Below, in pieces: positions 9,205-17,451 of a DNA stretch of 64,000 nt. A program made the translations under genes and the position numbers. Every line of letters begins with the position of its first letter. The stretch's first letter is position 1. The notes under the pieces were generated by a model. It made no database searches. It was not told the origin of the DNA and was given only the letters and a program-made list of their open reading frames with translations. This DNA comes from Owenweeksia sp. Its GTDB lineage: Bacteria > Bacteroidota > Bacteroidia > Flavobacteriales > Schleiferiaceae. The DNA lies in NCBI GenBank assembly GCA_028285465.1, contig JANQPD010000052.1, forward strand, positions 1 through 64,000, written 5' to 3'.

Positions 9205-10120
9205 CTTTTCCGGCTTTATAAATTACGTATGCCGACTCAGCCTGTTTCTTAACTTCCAGTCCCTTCGCGGCGGATACGGCCTCCAAAAATGCTGTAATGT
9301 CGCTGTTTTCAAGGCGCCCGTTCACCGTATAGTCTTTAACAGAAGGGTCCTCAAAAGTGAGCTCCACCCCATAGTTTCTCTTTAAGATCAGGGCCAATTG
9401 CCCGAAGGAGGTTTTTTTCAAAACAAGCTGGTTTGCTCTCCATGCCAGGGTTTCTGCCGCTTGAAAAGCCTGCACATACAGCTGCTTATTCTTCCGGGTA
9501 AAAGCCGCTTGCTCATTGGGCATCAGCGTGTCTACCTGCTTAAAGCCGTTCACCTGAACAAACCCTTCCAGCAGGGATACCAGTACAACGGAGTCTTCGG
9601 GATACGCGTTTACATTGAACTCCGTTCCCAGTGCAGTGGTTTTAATGCCGTTGGCATATACCGCAAAAGGCTGGGCCGTATCTTTCGCTACTTCAAAATA
9701 GGCTTCGCCTTCCAGTTCTATTTTACGTTCTTTTCCCCACCAGGAAGTATAGGTCAGGGCACTTCCCCCGTTGAGTTGTACATGACTGCCATCGCTTAAG
9801 GTAAGGCTTATGCGTTCTCCATAGGCCGTTTTAATGGTTTCCGTATGATGAGAGATATACCAGCCGGAATAGCTCAGCCCAATAAACAGAAGTACGGCCG
9901 CCGCTACTTTTAGCCAGCCAAACCGCTTTGTTGCCGGAGGAGCAACACGCGCATATAGTTCCCGGTAAACCGCTGCTTTCTCTTCATCAGAGGCAAAAAC
10001 CGTATGCCTGTTGGTTTCCAGGAAGTGCTGTTCAAATTGCTCAATCTGTTTTTTTTCAGCTGCGGTACTTTCCCCCTTCAGGTGTTTATCCAGTAGCTTT
10101 TGAAATTCTTCTGTAGTCAT
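9197..10120 (-). CDS. FecR-family anti-sigma factor
   Basis: A 307-residue single-pass inner-membrane regulator. The N-terminal cytoplasmic part (MTTEEFQKLLDKHLKGE) would bind the sigma factor, a membrane segment follows around VAAAVLLFIGLSYSG, and the periplasmic FecR domain (RISLTLSDGSHVQLNGGS, then EGEAYFEVAKD) is followed by a C-terminal FecR/STN-like module. The track's start at 10150 adds ten non-conserved residues; the ATG at 10120 matches the family N-terminus. It lies between the sigma factor and the receptor genes and should relay ligand binding by the receptor to the sigma factor. Confidence 0.9.
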   Translation of the reverse strand: MTTEEFQKLLDKHLKGESTAAEKKQIEQFEQHFLETNRHTVFASDEEKAAVYRELYARVAPPATKRFGWLKVAAAVLLFIGLSYSGWYISHHTETIKTAYGERISLTLSDGSHVQLNGGSALTYTSWWGKERKIELEGEAYFEVAKDTAQPFAVYANGIKTTALGTEFNVNAYPEDSVVLVSLLEGFVQVNGFKQVDTLMPNEQAAFTRKNKQLYVQAFQAAETLAWRANQLVLKKTSFGQLALILKRNYGVELTFEDPSVKDYTVNGRLENSDITAFLEAVSAAKGLEVKKQAESAYVIYKAGKDE

Positions 10121-10241
10121 TTTACATGCGTATAGAAGGGAATACCACAAGTCGCCTTACACACGTAAGCCTTCTTAAAAAAATATTCGGATGGCTACTT
10201 AAACTAGGGTACGTTTAAAGTTTCAACATGGCAAGATTGCG

Positions 10242-10805
10242 CTATTCAAAAAAGAGTATTAGAAAAGCCAATGTTCCTAACCTTTCCCTTAGAAATTTCA
10301 GCGCATGGGAGATATGGGTTTCCACCGTGCGCTGTGAGATATTCAATTTTTGAGCTATTTCCTTATTGCTGAGGTGCTCATAGCGGCTTAGCTTGAAAAC
10401 CTCCCTGCGTTTTGGCGGTAGTTTTTCTACCCAATGGGCAATCTGCTCCTGTAGTTCTTCTTGTTCTAAGGGGCTTTCCAATGCATCCGGGCTGGCTAGT
10501 GTAGATATGTATTCTATATGCTCGGGGCGTAATTTGCCGTCTCTAAATTCCTTGTATACACGGAACCTTACGGCCTGCATCAGGTACGCTTTTATGTTTT
10601 GATTGTCGATCTGCCGCCGCCTTTCCCAAAAGCTCAGCCAAACGTCCTGTAAAATGTCTTTAGATGTATCCGGGTCCCTGATCAGGCTTTGCGCAAACGC
10701 ATACATGGACTCCCAATAGCGGTTAAAAAGGAAGTAATAGGCCTCCCGCTGGCCTGACTTAATCCGGTCTACAAGTTCTTTATCGCTTACATTTACGGGG
10801 TCCAC
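10242..10805 (-). CDS. ECF RNA polymerase sigma factor, FecI-like
   Basis: A 187-residue sigma factor with region 2 (AYYFLFNRYWESMYAFA, DILQDVWLSFWERR) and region 4 (LPPKRREVFKLSRYEHLSNKEIAQKLNIS, a helix-turn-helix). It would direct transcription of the receptor operon when released by the adjacent FecR-like protein. The start codon is GTG at 10805; no in-frame ATG lies before region 2. A 121-bp gap separates it from fecR. Confidence 0.9.
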   Translation of the reverse strand: MDPVNVSDKELVDRIKSGQREAYYFLFNRYWESMYAFAQSLIRDPDTSKDILQDVWLSFWERRRQIDNQNIKAYLMQAVRFRVYKEFRDGKLRPEHIEYISTLASPDALESPLEQEELQEQIAHWVEKLPPKRREVFKLSRYEHLSNKEIAQKLNISQRTVETHISHALKFLRERLGTLAFLILFFE

Positions 10806-10978
10806 AAGGATGGTTTTACTGATCTGGAACGGTGCAAATAAAACAAAAACAAGGCCGAAGGGTGATAAATACGGTTGTCTCGTGTAAACCTTCCGGCCGG
10901 ATATGGATTTTTATACAGGAAACTTACTCTTAAGCGGGCGTTCAGGCGCCCGGTCTTTAAAGGAAAAGAAACAAAACT

Positions 10979-11461
10979 ATGGAAAGAGCACTTTTTGCCT
11001 CGGGTTGCTACTGGGGCACTGAATATTACCTGCAAAAAGCAGAAGGCGTAGTTTCTACCAAAGTGGGCTATACCGGGGGACATGTGCCCAACCCCAGTTA
11101 CCGCCAGGTTTGCACCGGCACCACGGGGCATGCCGAAACGGTAGAGGTGGTATATGATCCTGAAAAAACGGATTTTGAAACCCTGGCCAAGCTCTTTTTT
11201 GAAACGCACGACCCTACGCAGGTAAACCGACAAGGGCCGGATGTGGGCACACAGTACCGCTCCGGGATCTTTTACCTCAACGAGACACAGCGCCTAGTAG
11301 CAGAAAAGCTGGTGGATGAATTAAAGGCCGAAGGCTACGATGTGGCAACAGAAGTTACCGAGGCGGGTACGTTTTACCCGGAAAAGGAAGACTACCACTA
11401 CAGTTATTACAACAAGAAGGGCGGCACACCTTATTGTCATTTTTATCAGAAGAAGTTCTGA
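10979..11461 (+). CDS. msrA: Peptide-methionine (S)-S-oxide reductase
   Basis: Repairs oxidised methionine S-sulfoxide in proteins and free methionine. The 160-residue length fits a single-domain cytoplasmic MsrA. The catalytic cysteine lies in SGCYWGTE; most MsrA proteins have GCFWG here, so Phe to Tyr is a mild variant. GYTGG, the TGHAE motif and GTQYRS are intact. No MsrB domain is fused. The gene is divergent from the sigma factor and stands alone. Confidence 0.93.
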   Translation: MERALFASGCYWGTEYYLQKAEGVVSTKVGYTGGHVPNPSYRQVCTGTTGHAETVEVVYDPEKTDFETLAKLFFETHDPTQVNRQGPDVGTQYRSGIFYLNETQRLVAEKLVDELKAEGYDVATEVTEAGTFYPEKEDYHYSYYNKKGGTPYCHFYQKKF

Positions 11462-11515
11462 TTAGCGGGAGTGGGCCTAACAAAGTGCCCACCTAAGTGA
11501 AATTCTTTTAGCATT

Positions 11516-11551
11516 TTGTACCTGCCTTTTGAGGCGGGTCAAACTCACATA
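11516..11551. repeat. Dispersed intergenic repeat, copy 1
   Basis: About 36 bp reading TTGTACCTGCC...GGGTCAAACTCACAT between msrA and the small acidic gene. A second copy with the same edges lies at 35073-35110. The middle carries an imperfect inverted repeat (ACCTGCC/GGCGGGT), so the RNA could form a short hairpin. Confidence 0.5.
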
Positions 11552-11589
11552 GATCAATACGTTAAAGGACCTAGGCGGGTACCCCAGAC

Positions 11590-11895
11590 CTAATCGTCTA
11601 TATCGCCCTCCGGCACCTCTACATCACCATCTTCGCTGGGAACACTGTCTTCTTCATCCAGAAAGGCCTCGATCTTGGCGTCCATCTCTACGCTTACTTT
11701 TACCAGGTACTTGCTGTCTTTGGTTTCAAAAGGCACCGCCCGTACGGTTTCGCCCTTGGCGTTTTTAAACTTGATAATGTCTTCAGGTTCATACCCGTAG
11801 GGGTAACGGTCTGTAAAGAGGTCGAGGATCTCTTTGGTTACGTTCTTTACATCTACAATTACGCGTTTTTTGTCGGAAGGTGCAGCATTGCTCAT
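11590..11895 (-). CDS. Small acidic conserved-looking protein, function unknown
   Basis: A 101-residue soluble protein with no signal peptide or membrane segment. The N-terminal half is mixed (VIVDVKNVTKEILDLF, then YPYGYEPEDIIKF) and looks folded. The last 20 residues are almost all acidic (EDGDVEVPEGDIDD). I recognise no domain. It starts 25 bp after the stop of the deoxyhypusine synthase-like gene on the same strand, so co-transcription with the polyamine genes is likely. The acidic tail could bind a cationic partner, but this is speculation. Confidence 0.7.
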   Translation of the reverse strand: MSNAAPSDKKRVIVDVKNVTKEILDLFTDRYPYGYEPEDIIKFKNAKGETVRAVPFETKDSKYLVKVSVEMDAKIEAFLDEEDSVPSEDGDVEVPEGDIDD

Positions 11896-11920
11896 TGCTT
11901 GTTTGTTGTTGAGTTGGTTG

Positions 11921-12901
11921 TTAATAGTTCAGCAGCCAGGCAAATATCAAAGGCGCTACTATAGTAGCGTCACTTTCCACAATAAATTTCGGGGTGTCAA
12001 CGTCCAGCTTGCCCCAGGTAATTTTTTCGTTGGGCACTGCCCCGGAATAGGAACCATAACTGGTGGTGCTGTCGCTGATCTGGCAGAAGTAACTCCAGAA
12101 GGGAATGTTTTCCATTTCCATATCCTGGTATAACATGGGCACTACGCAAATGGGAAAGTCGCCCGCTATGCCCCCTCCTATCTGGAAAAAGCCCACTCCC
12201 TTGCCTACCGCGTACTCCACATACCAATCCGCCAGGTAGGTCATATATTCGATCCCGCTTTTCACGGTGGTGGACTGCAGTTCGCCCTTCATGCAATACG
12301 AAGCAAAAATGTTCCCCATGGTGCTGTCTTCCCACCCCGGGCAAACAATGGGCAGGTTTCTCTCAGCAGCGGCCAGCATCCAACTGTTGGCTGGGTCGAT
12401 CTCATAATATTGTTCCATATCTCCGCTCAGCAACATCTTATACATATACTCGTGAGGCAGGTAGCGCTCGCCTTTATCCTGGGCTTCTTTCCATATCTTG
12501 TGGATGTGTTGCTGTAAACGTCTAAAGGCTTCTTCTTCGGGGATGCACGTATCCGTAACCCGGTTAAAGCCTTCATCCAGGAGGGCGCGTTCTTCAACGG
12601 GGCTTAGATCCCGGTAATGCGGCACCCGCTTATAACTTTTGTGCGCTACCAGGTTCATAATGTCTTCTTCGAGGTTGGCCCCGGTGCAGGAGATGATGTC
12701 TACCTTTCCCTGGCGGATCATCTCCGCGAGAGATTTGCCCAATTCGGCCGTACTCATGGCCCCGGCCAGGCTGATCAGCATTTTGCCGCCTTCTTCCAGG
12801 TGTGTCTCGTACCCTTTGGCTGCATCGACCAGGGCGGCTGCATTAAAGTGTAAATAATGCTCTTCTAAAAACTTAGAAATGGTATTCCGGTTTTTTGCCA
12901 T
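11921..12901 (-). CDS. Deoxyhypusine synthase-like protein (polyamine aminobutyltransferase family)
   Basis: A 326-residue member of the deoxyhypusine/homospermidine synthase fold. Eukaryotic members transfer an aminobutyl group from spermidine to a lysine of eIF5A through an enzyme-lysine intermediate. The catalytic lysine context is present: EKITWGKLDVD, followed by the conserved DATIVAPL. The NAD-binding glycine run is present as IGGGIAGDF, but the histidines that follow GGG in eukaryotic enzymes (KHH) are replaced. Bacteria lack eIF5A, so the likely substrates are free polyamines, as in homospermidine synthases. It follows the arginine decarboxylase by 134 bp on the same strand. The exact product is unknown. 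Confidence 0.85.
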   Translation of the reverse strand: MAKNRNTISKFLEEHYLHFNAAALVDAAKGYETHLEEGGKMLISLAGAMSTAELGKSLAEMIRQGKVDIISCTGANLEEDIMNLVAHKSYKRVPHYRDLSPVEERALLDEGFNRVTDTCIPEEEAFRRLQQHIHKIWKEAQDKGERYLPHEYMYKMLLSGDMEQYYEIDPANSWMLAAAERNLPIVCPGWEDSTMGNIFASYCMKGELQSTTVKSGIEYMTYLADWYVEYAVGKGVGFFQIGGGIAGDFPICVVPMLYQDMEMENIPFWSYFCQISDSTTSYGSYSGAVPNEKITWGKLDVDTPKFIVESDATIVAPLIFAWLLNY

Positions 12902-13035
12902 GCGTATAAATCGTTACTGCAAGGTTTTAAAATTTTCCTTAAAAAATAAAAGCCCCGGAAAAATTTTCTTCCCCTGTATATCTCCTATCGGAGTAGATGC
13001 ATGCTTTGCTTTTCTACAAGCACAACCACTTACGG

Positions 13036-14433
13036 CTAGTATCCCAGTATCTTCAACATGCTTTTGTAGCTCTGCTCTTTGGCAAAAAGGCGTGTTTTGG
13101 GTTCGTTGTTTTCGTCCAGCTCTATTACCACATGCTTGGGTGCCGGAGTTAAGCAATGCTGAATGCCCCCATACCCCCCTATACTTTCCTGGTAAGCCCC
13201 GGTATGGAAAAAGCCGATGTATTGCCTTTCCTGCGGATCGTACTTGGGCAGGTAAATGGCGTTGGCGTGTTGTTCACTATTGTAGTAATCATCACTATCG
13301 CAGGTGAGGCCGCCCAGCAAAATCCGCTCGTAAGGTTCTTCCCACCTGTTGATTGCCAGCATGATAAATCGCTTATTTATGGCCCAGGTATCCGGTAAAG
13401 CGGTCATAAAACTCCCATCGATCATATTCCAGTTTTCACGATCGTTTTGCTTCTTTTGATCCAGTATGCTGAAAAAGGTAGCACCACTTTCACCCACAGT
13501 AAAAGAGCCAAACTCCGTAAAAATATGGGGTTCGGGCACGTCCTTCCGATTACAGATTTGCTTAATCTGTGCGATAATCTCTTCGGCCATATAATCATAA
13601 TCGTAATTGTAGGCCAGGGTGTTTTTTATCGGAAAGCCACCCCCAATGTTTAGGGAGTCTAGTTCAGGGCAGACCTTCTTAAGTTCGATGTAAACGTTTA
13701 CGCATTTGAGCAACTCACTCCAGTAGTAGGCATTATCGGCAATACCCGTATTGATAAAGAAGTGCAGCATTTTAAGCTCAAACTTCTCGTTGTTCATGAT
13801 TTTACTTTTGTAAAAGGGTACAATGTCTTTGTACCCAATGCCGAGGCGACTGGTATAAAACTCAAACTTTGGCTCTTCTTCGGCCGCAATACGTATCCCC
13901 AACTTAGTCGGGTTCTTAAAGTTTTGGTCAAAGAGGTCCAGTTCGTTCTTATTGTCTACCACCGGTATAACGTTCTCAAAACCTGTGTTGATCAGGCGGG
14001 CAATATTCTCTACATAGGGGGCCCTCTTAAAGCCATTGCATACTACAAACTGTTCTTTTGTGATCTTGCCCTGCTCAAAAAGGGACTCAATGAGGTTGAT
14101 GTCAAAAGCACTTGACGTTTCTATATGGATACCGTTTTTTAAAGCTTCTTCCAGCACAAAAGAAAAATGGGAGCTCTTGGTGCAGTAGCAATACTGATAC
14201 TCCCCTTCGTAACCCACTTTAGCCATCGCCACGTTAAACATACGCTTGGAACGCTGTATCTGGCTGCTGATCTTTGGGAGGTAAGTCACTTTTAGCGGAG
14301 TGCCATACTGCTTGATCAGGTCCATCACATGCACCTCGTTCCAGACCAGGGTATTGTCGGAAGGGTCCAGGTTAAATTCGGCCTGTGGCCAATCAAAAGT
14401 TTGATCGATCAGGTCAAAATATTTATTCCGCAT
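13036..14433 (-). CDS. speA: Arginine decarboxylase, PLP-dependent fold type III
   Basis: Decarboxylates arginine to agmatine, the first step of polyamine synthesis from arginine. The 465-residue length is the short form seen in Flavobacteriia, about two thirds of the E. coli SpeA. The pyridoxal-phosphate lysine lies in YCYCTKSSHFSFVLEEAL near residue 86, the glycine-rich phosphate-binding loop in LNIGGGFPI, and the second-subunit active-site cysteine in LTCDSDDYYN. The enzyme heads a probable transcript with the deoxyhypusine synthase-like and small acidic genes. An agmatinase that would use its product is encoded 10 kb away. A strong promoter match lies immediately upstream. Confidence 0.92.
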   Translation of the reverse strand: MRNKYFDLIDQTFDWPQAEFNLDPSDNTLVWNEVHVMDLIKQYGTPLKVTYLPKISSQIQRSKRMFNVAMAKVGYEGEYQYCYCTKSSHFSFVLEEALKNGIHIETSSAFDINLIESLFEQGKITKEQFVVCNGFKRAPYVENIARLINTGFENVIPVVDNKNELDLFDQNFKNPTKLGIRIAAEEEPKFEFYTSRLGIGYKDIVPFYKSKIMNNEKFELKMLHFFINTGIADNAYYWSELLKCVNVYIELKKVCPELDSLNIGGGFPIKNTLAYNYDYDYMAEEIIAQIKQICNRKDVPEPHIFTEFGSFTVGESGATFFSILDQKKQNDRENWNMIDGSFMTALPDTWAINKRFIMLAINRWEEPYERILLGGLTCDSDDYYNSEQHANAIYLPKYDPQERQYIGFFHTGAYQESIGGYGGIQHCLTPAPKHVVIELDENNEPKTRLFAKEQSYKSMLKILGY

Positions 14434-14446
14434 GCTTTATTTTTTG

Positions 14447-14480
14447 CAAATGTAGCTGTGTTGGGTTGCTCTTTATGCAA
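14447..14480 (-). promoter_or_regulatory. Promoter of the arginine decarboxylase gene
   Basis: On the minus strand, TTG (14480-14478) and TACATTTG (14454-14447) match the Bacteroidota TTG-N17-23-TAnnTTTG consensus with a 23-bp spacer. The start codon is only 13 bp beyond the -7 box, so the leader would be about 8 nt or less. Confidence 0.65.
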
Positions 14481-14803
14481 TAATGTAACAAAGGTGGTTT
14501 TGTTTTTTTAGACACACTTGCCTCCCTTGGATCCCTGTATTTGAAAACTAACTACCAGGCACGGCTGTTATACTTGCAACCGCAAGGCCGTTGTCGAAAA
14601 CATGCGCGTGTATTTCTTGCCGCATCGCTGTTTGTAGAGGCGCTAATTTGCAGCGCAGTCTCGCCCGTCTACAGGGGAATATCTGCCCATAAGGTCTTCT
14701 GGAAGCAGACCGGGTTGGTCATGCTCTCTTCTTGTATAGACCAAACCCCGAAGACAGGGAAAATCTATATGAAAACACACAAAATTTGTCCCCTCAGTGC
14801 TAT
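14481..14803. other. Intergenic gap between the kbl 3' end and the arginine decarboxylase promoter
   Basis: About 320 bp without a convincing gene. The 88-codon plus-strand ORF at 14541-14807 has no recognisable domain and runs into the end of kbl on the other strand. I see no RNA gene or clear terminator here. Confidence 0.5.
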
Positions 14804-15994
14804 TTAGATCACGCCTAACTCCTTGCCCACCTTTGTAAAGGCTGCAATGGCTTTATCGAGATGTGCACGCTGATGGGCGGCACTAAGTTGCACCCTAATC
14901 CGGGCCTGTTCTTTCGGTACTACCGGGTAGAAAAAGCCAATTACATAAATGCCTTCTTCTAAGAGCCGGTCAGCAAAGGTTTGCGAAAGCGCTGCATCGT
15001 AAAGCATAATGGGCACAATGGCAGAATCTCCGTCTTTGATGTCGAAGCCGGCTTCTTTTATACCTTGCTTAAAATAATGAACGTTGTCTTCAAGGGTATC
15101 GCGAAGGTCTGTGCTTTCGCTGAGCAGGTCAAAAACGGCGATGGAAGCGCCTACAATAGCCGGGGCCAGGGAGTTGGAGAATAAATACGGGCGCGAACGT
15201 TGACGTAGCATTTCAATGATTTCTTTCCGACCGGTTGTAAAACCGCCCATGGCTCCCCCGAGGGCCTTACCCAATGTACCGGTGATGATGTCTACCCGGC
15301 CCATCACTCCATTTAACTCGTGTGTGCCCCGCCCGGTTTTGCCAATAAAGCCCGTGGCATGGCAATCATCTACCATCACGAGGGCATCGTATTTATCTGC
15401 CAGGTCGCAGATCTTGTCCAACTGAGCTACATAACCATCCATACTAAACACTCCATCGGTTACAATAATTTTAAAGCGCGCAGTTCCCGCAGCTTCCTGC
15501 AGCTTAGCTTCTAAGTCTTCCATATCGTTGTTCGCGTAGCGAAAGCGCTGTGCTTTGCATAAGCGCACCCCATCAATTATGGAAGCGTGGTTTAAAGAGT
15601 CAGAGATTATGGCATCTTCTGTCGTGAGCAGGGGCTCAAAAACACCTCCATTGGCATCAAAAGCAGCCGCATAGAGGATAGTATCCTCTGTACCCAGGAA
15701 ATCGGCAATTTTCTTTTCCAGGGTTTTATGAATGTCTTGCGTGCCACAAATAAAGCGCACAGAGCTCATCCCAAAACCATGACTGTCTAAGGTATCCTTT
15801 GCGGCCTGCACTACTTTGGGGTGCGAAGAAAGGCCCAGGTAGTTGTTGGCGCAGAAATTCAGCACCTTCTTGCCGCCCTCGACTTCGATTTCAGCACCCT
15901 GTTCACCCACAATAATGCGTTCTTTCTTAAAGAGCCCGTCATTTTTTATGGATTCCAGTTCGTTTGTGAGGTGTTGTTGTAGTTTTCCGTACAT
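14804..15994 (-). CDS. kbl: Glycine C-acetyltransferase (2-amino-3-ketobutyrate CoA ligase)
   Basis: A PLP enzyme of the alpha-oxoamine synthase family that interconverts 2-amino-3-ketobutyrate plus CoA with glycine plus acetyl-CoA in threonine breakdown. The 396-residue length is standard. Visible: [14 protein letters not shown] near the N-terminus, HASIIDG, the cofactor aspartate in [10 protein letters not shown], and the PLP lysine in [13 protein letters not shown]. Related enzymes (8-amino-7-oxononanoate synthase, serine palmitoyltransferase) share the fold, but the overall match, [13 protein letters not shown] included, favours Kbl. No threonine dehydrogenase gene is adjacent. Confidence 0.93.
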   Translation of the reverse strand: MYGKLQQHLTNELESIKNDGLFKKERIIVGEQGAEIEVEGGKKVLNFCANNYLGLSSHPKVVQAAKDTLDSHGFGMSSVRFICGTQDIHKTLEKKIADFLGTEDTILYAAAFDANGGVFEPLLTTEDAIISDSLNHASIIDGVRLCKAQRFRYANNDMEDLEAKLQEAAGTARFKIIVTDGVFSMDGYVAQLDKICDLADKYDALVMVDDCHATGFIGKTGRGTHELNGVMGRVDIITGTLGKALGGAMGGFTTGRKEIIEMLRQRSRPYLFSNSLAPAIVGASIAVFDLLSESTDLRDTLEDNVHYFKQGIKEAGFDIKDGDSAIVPIMLYDAALSQTFADRLLEEGIYVIGFFYPVVPKEQARIRVQLSAAHQRAHLDKAIAAFTKVGKELGVI

Positions 15995-16114
15995 GGGGTT
16001 TCGGTATTTGAAGGCGTAAAGATAATGCGCAGAAGGCCGGGTATAAAAACCAAAAACGCCTGTCGCAGGTTTTAATCCGCTACAGGCATGCGTGGATATA
16101 CGGATAAGGGCTAG

Positions 16115-17440
16115 CTACAGCTTCCCAAAGTTTTGCGTAAGTGGGACATCATCTTCCTCGCGTAGGCGCAGGGTGTATTGTCCTGCGGGGAGGGCCTGTA
16201 CATTAATGGGCACGTTTCCGTAAATACCTTCTTTTACACGCTGCCCCTGCATGTTGCGTATTTCATACGAAACACCTTCGCTTACACCCTCAATTTTTAT
16301 ACGATCTACAGTAGGGTTGGGGAAAAGCTGAAAGTGCGCCTGTTTTGTATCGTCCAGGCCAATATTTAACTCTGTATTTTCATAGTACAGCAAGCTGTCT
16401 GCGTATTCGGCTACCAATACATCCGCATCTCCATCTCCGTCCAGGTCGGCTGCTGCCACTTGCGCCTGGTAATATCCCGGGCTAATGCCAAACGGGTTTT
16501 GCAGGGGGGCGGCAAAAGCGGGAGCGGCAGCACTGCCGGTGTTCTCATAATAGTTGATGCTCCCCCCAAATTCGCCCACCAGCAGGTCCAGGTCACCGTC
16601 TCTGTCCAGGTCGGCAAAACTTGGAGAAGCTATAATATAAGAGGGTGTAAGGCCGTGTGGGTTACCAACAGGAGCGGCAAACTGAGGGGTAGAGGCACTC
16701 CCGGTATTCTCAAAATACTGCATGTTGCCGTACAGCTCCCCTACTAAGAGATCCTGGTCCCCATCGGCATCCAGGTCGGCAAAGCGGGGAATCGCTAAAA
16801 AATACGTATCGGTCAACCCAAAAGGAGATACCTGGGCCGTATCGAAAAGAGGAGCAGTAGCGGTGCCCCTGTTTTCATAATACACCAGCGTTCCGCTATA
16901 GTAATTAGACGTCCCGACAAGCATATCTACATCCCCGTCCCCATCCAGGTCGGCAAAGGTGGGCGCGGCAACATCCGTATATACACTGCCGGGTATGGCA
17001 ATGCTAAAAGGGTTGATCTGCGCAGGACCAAAAGCCGGGTTCAAAGCGTCACCCGTATTCTCAAAATACCTGAAGTTGCCATAATACTCGCCCAGCATCA
17101 GGTCAAGGTCCCCATCTGTATCCAGGTCTACGAAGGTTGGGAAGGAAACAAGGTCCACGTCAGAAAGGCCAAAGGGGGAAGTAAGGGGGGCGGCAAAGTT
17201 TTGTGCTTGCCCTTCATAGCTCATGGAAAAACCAAAAAGCAGGGCAACCGCCCCCAGGGCTTTGGTTAATTCTTGTTTGCTTAGGCTAAAACGCAATTCG
17301 CCTATCAGCTTTTTTAAGGACTTTATTAAATACGCTGCCCTAAAGCTCATTTTGCCAGGAAAAGTACGCAGTTCCTTTGCCAGGGCATCAGCCAGCTTTT
17401 CTACCTGGTGTTTTTTCTTGTAAGCTCTCTTTTGCTGCAT
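16115..17440 (-). CDS. Secreted FG-GAP/VCBS-repeat protein with type IX sorting domain
   Basis: A 441-residue exported protein with an unusually long N-terminus: about 60 basic, amphipathic residues precede a hydrophobic stretch (ALGAVALLFGF) and a likely cleavage site near EGQAQ. The mature part has about five repeats of roughly 60 residues with the calcium-binding pattern FADLDGDGDVDMLVG followed by YYENTG, predicted to form a beta-propeller. The C-terminal 70 residues (LFPNPTVDRIKIEGV, then LPAGQYTLRL) form a type A sorting domain for the type IX system. Such propellers often bind ligands or other proteins, but no role is evident here. Confidence 0.85.
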   Translation of the reverse strand: MQQKRAYKKKHQVEKLADALAKELRTFPGKMSFRAAYLIKSLKKLIGELRFSLSKQELTKALGAVALLFGFSMSYEGQAQNFAAPLTSPFGLSDVDLVSFPTFVDLDTDGDLDLMLGEYYGNFRYFENTGDALNPAFGPAQINPFSIAIPGSVYTDVAAPTFADLDGDGDVDMLVGTSNYYSGTLVYYENRGTATAPLFDTAQVSPFGLTDTYFLAIPRFADLDADGDQDLLVGELYGNMQYFENTGSASTPQFAAPVGNPHGLTPSYIIASPSFADLDRDGDLDLLVGEFGGSINYYENTGSAAAPAFAAPLQNPFGISPGYYQAQVAAADLDGDGDADVLVAEYADSLLYYENTELNIGLDDTKQAHFQLFPNPTVDRIKIEGVSEGVSYEIRNMQGQRVKEGIYGNVPINVQALPAGQYTLRLREEDDVPLTQNFGKL

Positions 17441-17451
17441 GTTTAAAACGT

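Noticed and set aside
6580-10805. Possible SusC/SusD glycan locus
   Set aside because: No SusD gene follows; the STN domain and FecR/sigma pair fit a ligand-sensing receptor of FecA type.
14541-14807. 88-codon plus-strand ORF before kbl
   Set aside because: No domain, no start context, and it overlaps the end of kbl.
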